Source: Sphingopyxis sp. LC363 (GTDB lineage: Bacteria; Pseudomonadota; Alphaproteobacteria; Sphingomonadales; Sphingomonadaceae). From it: DNA of 64,000 nt. The notes under the pieces are model-generated. The model searched no databases and was not told the DNA's origin. It saw only the letters and a list, made by a program, of their open reading frames with translations. Numbering within the stretch: position 1 is the first letter of the stretch; every line of letters begins with the position of its first letter. The stretch is taken from the NCBI RefSeq assembly GCF_000756385.1, contig NZ_JNFC01000004.1:29709-93708 (forward strand), in the 5' to 3' direction. The translations under genes and the position numbers were made by a program. This document shows positions 26,081 to 35,663 of this stretch, piece after piece.

Positions 26081-26748
26081 TCACCGCCAACCGCAATTAT
26101 TCGAGCTGGTCGCTCCGCCCGTGGATGCTGATGAAGGGCCTCTCCATCTCCTTCGAGGACCAGATCGAACCCTTCACCAATCCGGTCAACTACGACGAAT
26201 TCCGAAGCTTTTCGCCGACCGGACAGGTGCCCGCGCTGCTCGACGAAGGCCGCACGGTTTACGATTCGCTCGGCATCACCCTCTATCTCGCCGACCGGCA
26301 CGACGGCGTGTGGCCGACAGGGGCCGATGCGCGCGCCTGGGCGCAGTGCGCGGTCGCGGAGATGCACAGCGGTTTTTCGGCGCTGCGTAACGATTGCACG
26401 ATGAATGTCGGCGTTCGCGTGACGCCGAAGCCGCCGTCGGGCGCACTCCGGCTCGACATCACGCGTCTTCGCGAGCTGTTCGCCGAAGGGCTGTCGCGGT
26501 TCGGCGGCCCTTATCTCGCGGGCGATCGCTTCACCGCCGCCGATGCCTTCTTTGCGCCCGTCGCCTTCCGCATCCGCACCTATGGCCTCGACGTCGGCGC
26601 CGGGCATGCGTGGGTCGACCATATGCTGACGCACCCGGCGATGCAGGACTGGGAACGGCAGGCGCTGGCCGAAAGCTGGCGCGAGGAAAGCCACGAAGCG
26701 GAGTTGATGGCAGCAGGCGCGATCACCGCCGACCATCGCACCGCCTAG
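26068..26748 (+). CDS. glutathione S-transferase-family protein
   Basis: A protein of 226 residues. The thioredoxin-like N-domain carries the active Ser region NYSSWSLRPWMLMKGL and the SPTGQVPAL cis-Pro motif. The C-domain begins near residue 88 and contains the N-capping segment AGDRFTAADAFFAPVAF. It is likely to use glutathione for conjugation or peroxide reduction. Start is ATG within the epimerase 3' end. It converges on crtZ by a 4-base overlap. Confidence 0.9.
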   Translation: MYVLITANRNYSSWSLRPWMLMKGLSISFEDQIEPFTNPVNYDEFRSFSPTGQVPALLDEGRTVYDSLGITLYLADRHDGVWPTGADARAWAQCAVAEMHSGFSALRNDCTMNVGVRVTPKPPSGALRLDITRLRELFAEGLSRFGGPYLAGDRFTAADAFFAPVAFRIRTYGLDVGAGHAWVDHMLTHPAMQDWERQALAESWREESHEAELMAAGAITADHRTA

Positions 26749-27263
26749 TCGACGAGCGCCTCGCGCACTACCGCGATCCCTGCCTCACGCTGCGCCTTCA
26801 GTTCGACCTTGAGCTTGGCGGGATCGCGCGCGAAGACGAAGCCGAAACTCACCCCGCCTTCCTTGCCGAGCGTCGCATGGTGGAGCTTGTGCGCCTGCAC
26901 GAGCCGCTTCGCATAGCCGCGGCGCGGCACCCAGCGGAAATAGCGCTGGTGGACGAGCCCGTCGTGCACCAGCGTATAGATGATGCCGTAGAGGAGGATG
27001 CCGAGTCCGATCCACGTTCCCGGCTCCCATGCTTCCATACCCATGATCATCGGGCTGCCCACGACGAACATCGAGATGCTCAGCGCGGCGCCGACGAGGC
27101 CGAACAGGTCATTCTTTTCCAGCACCTTGTCGTGCGGTTCGTGATGGTCACGGTGCCACGCCCAGCCGAAGCCGTGCATGATATATTTATGGCTCGCCCA
27201 AGCGACGAATTCCATCGCCACGACGGTGGCAAGGATGAGCGCGAGGATAGCGGGTGTCGACAT
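26745..27263 (-). CDS. crtZ: beta-carotene hydroxylase
   Basis: A protein of 172 residues with the di-iron histidine motifs of the family: HKYIMH, HRDHHEPH, HDGLVHQRY and HKLHHAT. It adds 3-hydroxyls to beta-carotene on the way to zeaxanthin and nostoxanthin in yellow sphingomonads. Four hydrophobic segments fit. The start is chosen at MSTPAILALIL, because TATAAT (complement of 27271-27276) lies just seven bases ahead, suggesting a leaderless message. No other crt gene is in the window. Confidence 0.92.
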   Translation of the reverse strand: MSTPAILALILATVVAMEFVAWASHKYIMHGFGWAWHRDHHEPHDKVLEKNDLFGLVGAALSISMFVVGSPMIMGMEAWEPGTWIGLGILLYGIIYTLVHDGLVHQRYFRWVPRRGYAKRLVQAHKLHHATLGKEGGVSFGFVFARDPAKLKVELKAQREAGIAVVREALVD

Positions 27264-27311
27264 GCGGCGGATTATAGGCCGGTTGTTTACGCGAGGCCAC
27301 CTCTCCTCATT

Positions 27312-27386
27312 CGTCATCCCGGACTTGATCCGGGATCCATTCGTGCGGCCGATGCTGTGGACCCCGGATCAAGTCCGGGGTGACGA
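27312..27386. repeat. dispersed double palindrome (CCGGACTTGATCCGG type)
   Basis: Two related palindromic halves, each with CGGACTTGATCCGG-like cores, face each other (CGTCATCCC... and ...GGGGTGACG) across about 20 bases. It lies between the divergent crtZ and leuC genes. The core is a well-known sphingomonad intergenic repeat in my recollection; its copy number must be counted in the whole genome. Confidence 0.8.
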
Positions 27387-27475
27387 GGGCGAAACATGAG
27401 AAACTCCGCGACCGAAAATTGCGTTTTCGATCGCCACTCGCTTGCATTGTTATGCGACTGGCGTAAGTGGACCGC

Positions 27476-28906
27476 ATGACTCGGCCCCGCACCCTTTATG
27501 AGAAAATCTGGGACGCGCATGTCGTCGAACAGCGCGCCGACGGTACCTGCCTGATCTTCATCGACCGCCACCTCGTCCATGAAGTCACCAGCCCGCAGGC
27601 GTTCGCGGGGCTTCGCGCGAGCGGGCGCACGGTGCGCCGCCCCGACCTGACGCTTGCGGTGCCCGACCACAATGTGCCGACGACGCCGCGGCTCGACGCC
27701 CACGGAAACAAGCTGCCGATCGCCGACCCCGAAAGCGCCGCACAATTGGCGGCGCTGGAAAAGAACGCCCCAGAATTCGGCATCCGCTATATCGACGCGG
27801 TCGCGCCCGAGCAGGGAATCGTCCATGTCGTCGGCCCCGAGCAGGGATTTTCGCTCCCCGGCACGACGATCGTCTGCGGCGACAGCCACACCGCGTGCCA
27901 CGGCGGCATCGGCGCGCTCGCCTTCGGCATCGGGACGAGCGAGGTCGAACATGTGCTGGCGACGCAAACGCTGCTGCTGCAGCCCGCAAAGACGATGGAA
28001 GTGCGCGTCGAGGGCGAAGTCGGCCCCGGCGTGTCGGCGAAGGACATTATCCTCCACATTACCGGCGTAATCGGCGCCGCGGGGGGCACCGGCCATGTCA
28101 TCGAATATACCGGCAGCGCGATCCGCGCACTGTCGATCGAGGGTCGGCTGACCGTCAGCAACATGGCGATCGAGGGCGGCGCGCGCGCCGGGCTGATCGC
28201 GCCCGACGAGACGACCTTCGACTATCTGAAGGGCCGCCCCTATGCACCGAAGGGTGCCGACTGGGAGGCAGCAGTCGCTTACTGGAAAAGCCTCGCGACC
28301 GATCCGGGCGCGACCTATGACAAGAGTGTCGTCATCGACGCCGCCGATATCGCCCCGAGCGTGACCTGGGGCACCAGCCCCGAGGACGTCGTGCCGATCA
28401 CCGGCGTCGTCCCTGCCCCGGGCAGCTTCGCCGACCCGTCGAAGCAGACCGCGGCCGCCAAGTCGCTCGCCTATATGGGCCTCGAACCCGGCACACGGAT
28501 GCAGGATGTCGAAATCGAAAATATCTTCATTGGAAGCTGCACCAACAGCCGTATCGAGGATCTGCGCGCCGCCGCCGCGGTGATCAAGGGCCGCCACAAG
28601 GCCGATAATGTCAAATGGGCGATCGTCGTTCCAGGGTCGGGGCTGGTGAAAGCACAGGCCGAAGCCGAGGGACTCGACCGCATCTTCACCGACGCGGGGC
28701 TCGAATGGCGTGAGCCCGGCTGTTCGGCGTGCCTCGCGATGAACCCCGACAAGGTGCCCCCGGGCGAACGCTGCGCCTCGACGAGCAACCGCAATTTCGT
28801 CGGCCGCCAAGGCCCGGGCGCGCGCACTCACCTCGTCAGCCCCGCGATGGCGGCGGCGGCGGCGGTGACGGGCAAGCTCACCGACGTAAGGGAGCTGATG
28901 GCATGA
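27476..28906 (+). CDS. leuC: 3-isopropylmalate dehydratase large subunit
   Basis: A protein of 476 residues. The three [4Fe-4S] Cys ligands lie in FIGSCTNSR and PGCSACLAM, and [20 protein letters not shown] is the aconitase-family active-site signature. It converts 2- to 3-isopropylmalate with LeuD. ATG at 27476 opens the [17 protein letters not shown] family start; a GTG at 27467 is possible. Its stop overlaps leuD as ATGA. LeuA and LeuB are not in the window. Confidence 0.96.
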   Translation: MTRPRTLYEKIWDAHVVEQRADGTCLIFIDRHLVHEVTSPQAFAGLRASGRTVRRPDLTLAVPDHNVPTTPRLDAHGNKLPIADPESAAQLAALEKNAPEFGIRYIDAVAPEQGIVHVVGPEQGFSLPGTTIVCGDSHTACHGGIGALAFGIGTSEVEHVLATQTLLLQPAKTMEVRVEGEVGPGVSAKDIILHITGVIGAAGGTGHVIEYTGSAIRALSIEGRLTVSNMAIEGGARAGLIAPDETTFDYLKGRPYAPKGADWEAAVAYWKSLATDPGATYDKSVVIDAADIAPSVTWGTSPEDVVPITGVVPAPGSFADPSKQTAAAKSLAYMGLEPGTRMQDVEIENIFIGSCTNSRIEDLRAAAAVIKGRHKADNVKWAIVVPGSGLVKAQAEAEGLDRIFTDAGLEWREPGCSACLAMNPDKVPPGERCASTSNRNFVGRQGPGARTHLVSPAMAAAAAVTGKLTDVRELMA

Positions 28907-29493
28907 CCCCGCTCGACAAGGTCGAAGGCCGCGCGATTCCGTTCGGGCTCAAGAATGTCGACACCGACGTAATCATCCCGGCGCACTGGCTGAAAACGAC
29001 GACGCGCGAGGGCATGGGCCGCGGCGCGTTCGAGAGCCTGCGCGCCGATCCCGACAATCTGTTCGACCGACCCGAATATAAAGGCGCGCCGATCCTGATT
29101 GCGGGCGATAATTTCGGTTGCGGATCGAGCCGCGAGCATGCCGCCTGGGCGCTCGGCGACCTCGGCATCCGCGTCGTCATCGCGCCCTCCTATTCGGACA
29201 TTTTCTCCGGCAATGCGGTGAAGAACGGCATCCTGCCCGTCGTGCTTCCTCAACAAGCAATCGACCGGCTGATGGAGGTTGCCGAAACCGATCCGGTGTT
29301 CGTCGACCTCGAGCATCAGACGGTGACGACGCAGTATCAGGACCGCTTCAGTTTCGAGATCGACCCGTTCCGCAAAATGTGCCTGCTCGAAGGACTCGAC
29401 GAAATTTCGCTGACCGAAAAAAGCGACGCGGCGATCGGTGCCTACGAGGCCAAACTCGACGCCGACAGGCCGTGGATGCGCCCTGCCGCATAG
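28903..29493 (+). CDS. leuD: 3-isopropylmalate dehydratase small subunit
   Basis: A protein of 196 residues. [15 protein letters not shown] near the start and [17 protein letters not shown] (swivel-domain active-site loop) are typical LeuD. The Gly-Cys-Gly-Ser-Ser-Arg-Glu-His loop has the substrate-binding Ser and Arg. The coupling with leuC matches the classical leuCD arrangement. Confidence 0.96.
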   Translation: MTPLDKVEGRAIPFGLKNVDTDVIIPAHWLKTTTREGMGRGAFESLRADPDNLFDRPEYKGAPILIAGDNFGCGSSREHAAWALGDLGIRVVIAPSYSDIFSGNAVKNGILPVVLPQQAIDRLMEVAETDPVFVDLEHQTVTTQYQDRFSFEIDPFRKMCLLEGLDEISLTEKSDAAIGAYEAKLDADRPWMRPAA

Positions 29494-29521
29494 GATCAAA
29501 CGCACACCATAAGAGGAGAAG

Positions 29522-30520
29522 ATGATGAAGGCTCTCTTGTCGACCGCCACCGGCGGCCCCGAAACGCTCGAGCTGGGCGAACTGCCGCGCCCGACCGCGG
29601 GCAAGGGCCAGATCGTGATCGACGTGAAGGCCTGCGCAGTCAACTTCCCCGACGTGCTGATCATCGAGGATAAATATCAGTTCCGCCCCGAACGTCCCTT
29701 CGCCCCCGGCGGCGAGGTCGCGGGGCTGGTCGCCGAAGTCGGCGAGGGCGTGACCGAGTTCAAGGTCGGCGACCGGGTGATCGCGGGCTGCGGCAACGGC
29801 GGCATGTCCGAAGCGGTCGCGGTCGGCGTCCACAATGTCTATCACTTGCCCGAAGGCCATGACTTCGCCGAGGGTGCCTCGCTGCTGATGACCTATGGCA
29901 CCAGCATCCACGCACTCGTCGATCGCGGCCATATCAAGGAAGGCGATACCCTGCTCGTGCTCGGTGCATCGGGCGGGGTCGGCATTGCGGCGGTCGAGCT
30001 GGGCAAGGCGTTCGGCGCGCGCGTCGTTGCGGGCGTGTCGAGCGAGGAGAAGGCCGGGATCGCGAGGGCTGCCGGCGCCGACGAGGTGGTCGTCTATGGC
30101 CGCCAGCCGTTCGACAAGGATCAGTCGAAGGAACTCGCGAACAAGTTCAAGGAAGCCGTCGGTCCGAATGGCGCGAACCTTGTCTATGACGCGGTCGGCG
30201 GCGACTATGCCGAGCCCGCGCTGCGCTCGATCGCATGGGAGGGCCGCTATCTCGTCGTCGGCTTCCCCGCAGGCATCCCGCGCCTGCCGCTCAACCTGAC
30301 TCTCCTCAAGAGCTGCGACGTCGCCGGTGTCTTCTGGGGCGCTTTCGTCGCGCGCGAACCGGCGCGCAATCGCGCCAATATCGCGCGGCTGTTCCAGCTG
30401 TGGGAGCAGGGCAAGATCAGCCCGCGCGTCACCGAAAGCTTCAGCCTCGAAGACGGCGGCAAGGCGATCGCCAAGCTCGGCGACCGCACCGCGGTCGGCA
30501 AGCTGGTCGTCACCGTCTGA
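29522..30520 (+). CDS. NADPH:quinone oxidoreductase-family protein
   Basis: A protein of 332 residues of the zinc-free medium-chain reductase class. NFPDVLIIEDKYQFRPERPF is the substrate-site segment and LVLGASGGVGIAAVELGKAF the nucleotide-binding motif. No zinc Cys cluster is present, which supports a quinone reductase rather than an alcohol dehydrogenase. ATG at 29522 or 29525 cannot be told apart (AGAGGAGAAG lies directly upstream). It is 28 bases after leuD; co-transcription is possible but the functions do not match. Confidence 0.88.
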   Translation: MMKALLSTATGGPETLELGELPRPTAGKGQIVIDVKACAVNFPDVLIIEDKYQFRPERPFAPGGEVAGLVAEVGEGVTEFKVGDRVIAGCGNGGMSEAVAVGVHNVYHLPEGHDFAEGASLLMTYGTSIHALVDRGHIKEGDTLLVLGASGGVGIAAVELGKAFGARVVAGVSSEEKAGIARAAGADEVVVYGRQPFDKDQSKELANKFKEAVGPNGANLVYDAVGGDYAEPALRSIAWEGRYLVVGFPAGIPRLPLNLTLLKSCDVAGVFWGAFVAREPARNRANIARLFQLWEQGKISPRVTESFSLEDGGKAIAKLGDRTAVGKLVVTV

Positions 30521-30798
30521 AATACCGCCCCGACCCGGCGCTGACCGAGGCGCTCCGCGCGCTCGCCGCGCCGGGGCGGATCGAGGTGCGGGTAACGCCC
30601 GGCGCGCGGCGCGACGAGATTCGGGTCGAGGGCGAAGCAGTGCATGTCCGCGTCACCGCACCGCCCGCCGACGGCGCGGCGAACGACGCGGTGCTGCGCC
30701 TGCTCGCCGCCGCGCTCGGCCGCCCGCCGCGCGATTTGACGCTGCTGCGCGGGGCGACGGCACGCACCAAACTCATCGCAATTGCGACGAGCCGATAG
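30517..30798 (+). CDS. DUF167/UPF0235 (YggU-like) small protein, unusual start
   Basis: About 93 residues. VRVTPGARRDEIRVEGEAV, VRVTAPPADGAANDAVLRLL is the YggU/DUF167 signature. The function is unknown. There is no ATG, GTG or TTG at a suitable place: the coding frame reaches back only to CTG at 30517, which overlaps the preceding stop as CTGA, mirroring the ATGA and GTGA couplings seen elsewhere. A GTG at 30585 would remove the first strand. A CTG start with coupling is the best explanation but is uncertain. Confidence 0.75.
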   Translation: MKYRPDPALTEALRALAAPGRIEVRVTPGARRDEIRVEGEAVHVRVTAPPADGAANDAVLRLLAAALGRPPRDLTLLRGATARTKLIAIATSR

Positions 30799-30869
30799 CG
30801 CCGGGTTAACCAATTGGCAGGGGCTCGGCGCTATAGCCGGGCCCAGGACTAGCTGGGCCAAGGTGGATC

Positions 30870-31163
30870 ATGGCAAAACGCCGATCGGCACGCGAAGAGG
30901 GTGACGCGAGCATCGCGAATATTTCGCGTACCCGCCGCGCGCAGCTTGTCGCCGAATTCGAAGGCGAACTCGGCGTCGATTACAAGGCCCGCGCCGCCGC
31001 CGAAGAGGCCGAACGCCGCTGGATCGCGCGCAAAACCTTCATCGTCTGGACAATCGCGCTGATGTTCTTCGCCATCGCGTGCCAGAAATTGTGGATCATG
31101 GGTCAGGACGTCGACGTGCCCTTTTCCGACATCAACCCGGTGCGCAGCCTGTTCGGCGATTAA
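30870..31163 (+). CDS. single-pass membrane protein of unknown function
   Basis: A protein of 97 residues: a basic, Ala/Glu-rich soluble N-terminus (MAKRRSAREEGDAS...RAAAEEAERRWIARK), one TM helix (FIVWTIALMFFAIACQKLWI, about residues 57-76) and a short acidic periplasmic tail. AAGGTGGATC gives a good ribosome-binding site. It converges on sdhA with a 24-base gap. No family recognised. Confidence 0.8.
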   Translation: MAKRRSAREEGDASIANISRTRRAQLVAEFEGELGVDYKARAAAEEAERRWIARKTFIVWTIALMFFAIACQKLWIMGQDVDVPFSDINPVRSLFGD

Positions 31164-31187
31164 GGCCGGCCGGCGCCCCGGCGCGAT

Positions 31188-32990
31188 TCAATAGACCCGC
31201 GCCTTCGGCTTGATATATTCGACATCGTCCGACAGCGTATATTCGTGGACCGGACGGTAGTCGAGGCGGACGCCGCCGCCCTTGCCGCCCCAGCCGTCGA
31301 ACCACGCAACCGTGTGCTTCATCCACGCTGCGTCGTCGCGATTCGGGAAATCCTCGTGCGCGTGGGCGCCACGGCTTTCCTTGCGGTTGAACGCCGAGTG
31401 CATCGTCACCGTCGCCTGGCCGATCAGATTGTCGAGCTCGAGCGTTTCGATGAGGTCGGTGTTCCAGATCAGGCTGCGGTCGGTGACATGGACGTCGTTC
31501 ATCCGCTGATAGGTCTTGGTGAGCTTTTCCTTGCCCTCGGCCATCAACTCGTCGGTGCGGAACACCGCGGCGTGCTGCGACATCGCGCGCTGCATTTCGG
31601 TGCGGATCTCCGCGGTCGGCGAGCCGCCATTGGCATTGCGGAAATGGTCGAGGCGTGCGAGCGCGAGGTCGGCGCTGTCCTTCGGCAGCGGCTGCTGTGC
31701 TGCACCGGGGGTCAGAATTTCCTTGAGGCGATGGCCCGTCGCGCGGCCGAAGACGACGAGATCGATCAGGCTGTTCGAGCCGAGACGGTTCGCGCCGTGC
31801 ACCGACACGCACGCCGCTTCGCCGACCGCGAACAGGCCAGGGACGACGGTGTCCGGGCCGTCCTTGCCTAGCGTGACGACTTCGCCGTGATAGTTACACG
31901 GGATGCCGCCCATATTGTAATGGACCGTCGGCACGACCGGGAGCGGCTGGCGCGTGAGATCCACGCCCGCGAAAATCTTGCCGCTTTCGGTGATCCCCGG
32001 CAGGCGCTCGGCGAGCACCGCGGGATCGATATGGTCGAGGTGAAGATAGATATGGTCGTTGTGCGGGCCGACGCCGCGGCCTTCGCGGATTTCGAGCGCC
32101 ATCGAGCGCGAAACGACGTCGCGCGACGCGAGGTCCTTCGCCGACGGGGCATAGCGTTCCATGAAACGCTCGCCTTCGGAATTGGTGAGGTAACCGCCCT
32201 CGCCGCGCGCGCCCTCGGTAATGAGCACGCCGGCGCCATAGATGCCGGTCGGGTGGAACTGGACGAACTCCATGTCCTGGAGAGGCAGGCCCGCGCGAAG
32301 CACCATGCCGCCGCCGTCGCCGGTGCAGGTGTGCGCCGAGGTTGCCGTGAAATAGCAGCGGCCGTAGCCGCCCGTCGCGAGCACGACGGCCTGGCTGCGG
32401 AAACGGTGGATGCTGCCATCTTCCATGCACAGCGCGATCACGCCGCGGCACTCGCCATTTTCCATGATCAGGTCGAGCGCGAAATATTCGACGAAGAAGT
32501 CCGCGTCATATTTCAGCGACTGCTGATAAAGCGCGTGGAGCATCGCGTGGCCGGTGCGGTCGGCCGCGGCGCAAGTGCGCTGCACCGGCGGGCCCTCGCC
32601 CATATTCTGCATATGGCCGCCGAACGGGCGCTGGTAGATCGTGCCGTCGGCGTTACGCGAAAACGGCACGCCGGCATGTTCGAGTTCGTAGACCGCGTTC
32701 GGCGCCTCACGCACCATATATTCGATCGCGTCCTGATCGCCGAGCCAGTCCGAACCCTTGACGGTGTCGTACATATGCCATTGCCAATGGTCCGGCGAAT
32801 TGTTGCCGAGCGACGCGGCGATGCCGCCCTGCGCCGCGACGGTGTGGCTGCGCGTCGGGAACACCTTGGTGATGCACGCGGTCTTAAGCCCCGCTTCGGC
32901 GCTGCCCATCGTGGCGCGCAGGCCCGAGCCGCCGGCACCGACGACGACGGTGTCGTAGATATGGTCGATGATCTTGTAGGCGTCGGTCAT
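31188..32990 (-). CDS. sdhA: succinate dehydrogenase flavoprotein subunit
   Basis: A protein of 600 residues. The FAD His (about residue 49) lies in [22 protein letters not shown] is the dinucleotide site; the active-site Arg segment is [15 protein letters not shown]. It oxidises succinate and passes electrons to SdhB. Genes run sdhC-sdhD-sdhA with the usual short overlaps, but no sdhB follows: the next gene, 24 bases downstream, is convergent. The start at 32990 begins MTDAYKIID, the conserved N-terminus. Confidence 0.97.
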   Translation of the reverse strand: MTDAYKIIDHIYDTVVVGAGGSGLRATMGSAEAGLKTACITKVFPTRSHTVAAQGGIAASLGNNSPDHWQWHMYDTVKGSDWLGDQDAIEYMVREAPNAVYELEHAGVPFSRNADGTIYQRPFGGHMQNMGEGPPVQRTCAAADRTGHAMLHALYQQSLKYDADFFVEYFALDLIMENGECRGVIALCMEDGSIHRFRSQAVVLATGGYGRCYFTATSAHTCTGDGGGMVLRAGLPLQDMEFVQFHPTGIYGAGVLITEGARGEGGYLTNSEGERFMERYAPSAKDLASRDVVSRSMALEIREGRGVGPHNDHIYLHLDHIDPAVLAERLPGITESGKIFAGVDLTRQPLPVVPTVHYNMGGIPCNYHGEVVTLGKDGPDTVVPGLFAVGEAACVSVHGANRLGSNSLIDLVVFGRATGHRLKEILTPGAAQQPLPKDSADLALARLDHFRNANGGSPTAEIRTEMQRAMSQHAAVFRTDELMAEGKEKLTKTYQRMNDVHVTDRSLIWNTDLIETLELDNLIGQATVTMHSAFNRKESRGAHAHEDFPNRDDAAWMKHTVAWFDGWGGKGGGVRLDYRPVHEYTLSDDVEYIKPKARVY

Positions 32991-32991
32991 C

Positions 32992-33399
32992 TTACATGCC
33001 CCCCGGAGCGAGCCCGGCGGCGGGCGCAAGCGCGATACGGATGATGGCGAAGATGCCGTAAGCGGCGCCGCCGATCGCGTAGAAGTTCAAAAGCACGAGC
33101 GCGAGCAGGCGCGTCGCCTCGCCATGGACATAGTCCTCGATCATCACCTGCAGCCCGAGGCGAAGGTGCCAGAAGACGTTGGCGACCATCAGGATCAGCG
33201 CCAGCGCGACCATCGGGTTCGACGCCCAGCGCAGCACCGCGCCATGGTCGGTCATCGGCAGGCGCAGGAAGGAGACGAAGAGGAAGCCGACGAGCAGGAC
33301 ATTGCCGAGCGCGGTAAAGCGCTGCTGCAGCCAATGGTGCGAACCATGGTGCGACGAGCCGAGCCCGCGCACGCGGCCGAGACGCGTTCCGTTACCCAT
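32992..33399 (-). CDS. sdhD: succinate dehydrogenase membrane anchor subunit D
   Basis: A protein of 135 residues with three TM segments (about residues 35-55, 62-85 and 105-128). The haem His region is [18 protein letters not shown] typical N-terminus [19 protein letters not shown]. Its start overlaps the sdhC stop by eight bases and its stop is one base before the sdhA start codon region. Confidence 0.9.
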   Translation of the reverse strand: MGNGTRLGRVRGLGSSHHGSHHWLQQRFTALGNVLLVGFLFVSFLRLPMTDHGAVLRWASNPMVALALILMVANVFWHLRLGLQVMIEDYVHGEATRLLALVLLNFYAIGGAAYGIFAIIRIALAPAAGLAPGGM

Positions 33400-33841
33400 T
33401 GAGCGTCTCCGCAAAGATATAGAGCCAGGCCGCGGCGGTCGCGGCGAGTGCGCCGACGAAAACGAGGATCGACCAGAGCTTGTTGGTCTTGAGTTCATAG
33501 CCCGCGCCGGTGTCTAGCACGAAGTGGCGCAGCCCCGAGAAGAGATGCTGGAAGAAGGCCCAGGTCAGCCCGATCAGCACGATCTTGCCGAGGATATTGG
33601 TGATCTGGTGAAAGGTGCCGACCTCAGGGCTCGGGTCGTGCCACACGCAGGCGACGAACGCCGCATAGGCATCGGGCCCCGCGGCGAGCGCGCCGAGCCA
33701 CCAGAGGAACATCAGCCCGCCGACGATCGCGAGACCGTCACCACTGACGCGGTGAAAGATGGAGACCGCCATTGCAGGGGTCCATTTATACACCTGTAAA
33801 TGCGGGGAGCGCGGACGCGCGCTTGGTTCGTTGCCAGCCAT
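33392..33841 (-). CDS. sdhC: succinate dehydrogenase cytochrome b556 subunit C
   Basis: A protein of 149 residues. RPRSPHLQVYKWTPAMAVSI, FHRVSGDGLAIVGG with the conserved Ser and His, and HLFSGLRHFVLDTGAGY (haem-ligand His) form the SdhC signature. Three TM helices fit. It starts the sdhCDA operon; a 120-base gap separates it from the divergently facing end of the cupin gene. Confidence 0.93.
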   Translation of the reverse strand: MAGNEPSARPRSPHLQVYKWTPAMAVSIFHRVSGDGLAIVGGLMFLWWLGALAAGPDAYAAFVACVWHDPSPEVGTFHQITNILGKIVLIGLTWAFFQHLFSGLRHFVLDTGAGYELKTNKLWSILVFVGALAATAAAWLYIFAETLNG

Positions 33842-33964
33842 ATCAGCCCTGTCTTGACTCTAAACGGTCGATGCGCCGCCGGTTAAGCCTTCCCGCCGCG
33901 ATATGCAATTGCTTAGGAGCATAGGGGAATAAAAGCTTGGGCCGGGGCGGTCATGTTCGACCGG

Positions 33965-34432
33965 TCACGGTATCCGCGATGTCGGGTAGGGCGTGCCGTC
34001 CTTGTGGAAATAGCCGTCGGGCGTGAAGAGCATGTCGATGTCCGAATAGCCGCCGCCGGTGTCATATTTCTTGCCGCCGCCCAAGGCGACGAAGATGCAA
34101 TCGGCGTCCGATTCGTTGATCAGATGATGGCCGTTGGTGCTGCCCTTCGGCCACACCGCGATGTCGCCCGGCCGCATCGGATATCGCCCGTCATCCTCGA
34201 CGAGCACCGCCTCGCCCGCAATCATCACGAGCATCTCGTCCTCGCCGTCGTGCCAGTGGCGCTGCGACGACCAGGCGCCGGGTTTGAGGACAACGTGACT
34301 CGCGGCGAAATCGCTGAGGCCGGTCGGCGGCGCGAGGCGGCGGTACCAGCGGCCCTGCACGGGCGCATCATAAGGCGCGGGGTAACCGGTGGTGTTCGTT
34401 TGCGGAATGGTTTCGAGATCGAGCTTGGGCAT
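33965..34432 (-). CDS. cupin-domain protein
   Basis: A protein of 155 residues. The cupin metal motifs are QRHWHDGEDEMLVMIAGEAV (motif 1, with two His and Glu) and the later PKGSTNGHHLINE (motif 2 His). The ATG at 34432 is chosen because MPKLDLETIPQTNTTGYP precedes the barrel and the upstream extension is not conserved-looking. Function and substrate are unknown. It is divergent from dapE. Confidence 0.82.
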   Translation of the reverse strand: MPKLDLETIPQTNTTGYPAPYDAPVQGRWYRRLAPPTGLSDFAASHVVLKPGAWSSQRHWHDGEDEMLVMIAGEAVLVEDDGRYPMRPGDIAVWPKGSTNGHHLINESDADCIFVALGGGKKYDTGGGYSDIDMLFTPDGYFHKDGTPYPTSRIP

Positions 34433-34529
34433 GGCAGTCCTCGTGGATTTTGTTCTTCCTTTGTTTCGCACAAAGGCGGCGTCATGCAAAGCCTCGACTT
34501 GCACGCGAACGAAGGAGTAAGGGGCGGGC

Positions 34530-35663
34530 ATGACACATCATGTCGATCCGATCGAACTCGCCAAGGCGCTGATCGCCGCGCCGAGCGTCACGCCGGCCAC
34601 CGGCGCCGTGTTCGACGCGCTGGAAGCGGCGCTGGTCCCGCTGGGCTTCACCGTCGAGCGCTTCATCGACGGGATCGAGCCCGACGGGCCGGTCGAAAAT
34701 CTGCTCGCGGTGCGCGTGGGCAAGGGGCCGAAACATTTCGGTTTTGCCGGACATCTCGACGTCGTGCCGCCGGGAGTCGGCTGGACCAGCGATGCCTTCG
34801 TGCCCGAGGTTCGCGGCGAGCTGCTTTATGGCCGCGGCGCGGTCGACATGAAGGGATCGATCGCGGCGTTCGTCGCGGCGGCGGCGGCAACCCCGCACGA
34901 CGCGGGCACGATCAGCCTGATCATCACCGGCGACGAGGAAGGCCCCGCGATCTTCGGTACCCGCGCGCTGATGGAGCATATGGACGCGCGCGGGGTGAAG
35001 CCCGACATGATCGTCGTCGGCGAGCCGACGTCGGTGAACAAGCTCGGCGACATGGTGAAGATCGGGCGGCGCGGGTCCGTTAATATCTGGATCGACGTGC
35101 CGGGGACGCAGGGGCATGTCGCCTATCCGCACCTCGCCGACAATCCGATCCCGAAACTGGTGAAGATATTGTCGGAGATCGATTCGGTCAGCCTCGACGC
35201 CGGGACCGACTGGTTCCAGCCGTCGAACATCGAATTCACCGATATCGAGGTCGGCAATGGCGCGACCAACGTCATCCCCGCATCGGCGCGGGCGCGGCTG
35301 TCGATCCGCTTCAACGACCAGCATCGCGGCGCCGACCTCGTCGCGATGATCGAGCGGATCGCGCACGACATCGAACAGGAGGCCAAGATATTGGGCAAGA
35401 TTTCGGGCGAAGCTTTTCTGACGCCGCCGGGCGAGCTGTCCGAGCTGGTCGCCGAAGCGATCCATGCCGAGACCGATCTCCGGCCCGAAATGTCGACGAC
35501 CGGCGGCACGTCGGACGCGCGTTTCCTCCACGCGCTGTGTCCGGTGGTCGAATTCGGGCTTACCAATGCGACGATGCACAAGCTCGACGAGGCGGTGGCG
35601 GTGGAGGATCTGCACAGGCTCACCGCGATCTATCGCGGCATTTTGATGCGCGCTTTTCTCTAA
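34530..35663 (+). CDS. dapE: succinyl-diaminopimelate desuccinylase
   Basis: A protein of 377 residues of the M20 family. FGFAGHLDVVPPG holds the first metal His and Asp, GRGAVDMKGSIAA the bridging Asp, and IITGDEEGPAIFGT the catalytic Glu pair. The late TTGGTSDARF is the DapE-type segment. It makes LL-diaminopimelate for lysine and cell-wall synthesis. AAGGAGTAAGGGG precedes the ATG. It overlaps the convergent Smr gene by four bases. Confidence 0.95.
   Translation: MTHHVDPIELAKALIAAPSVTPATGAVFDALEAALVPLGFTVERFIDGIEPDGPVENLLAVRVGKGPKHFGFAGHLDVVPPGVGWTSDAFVPEVRGELLYGRGAVDMKGSIAAFVAAAAATPHDAGTISLIITGDEEGPAIFGTRALMEHMDARGVKPDMIVVGEPTSVNKLGDMVKIGRRGSVNIWIDVPGTQGHVAYPHLADNPIPKLVKILSEIDSVSLDAGTDWFQPSNIEFTDIEVGNGATNVIPASARARLSIRFNDQHRGADLVAMIERIAHDIEQEAKILGKISGEAFLTPPGELSELVAEAIHAETDLRPEMSTTGGTSDARFLHALCPVVEFGLTNATMHKLDEAVAVEDLHRLTAIYRGILMRAFL

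Noticed and set aside
30604..30798. GTG at 30585 as start of DUF167
   Set aside because: It would delete the conserved first beta-strand, so CTG with coupling is the better model.
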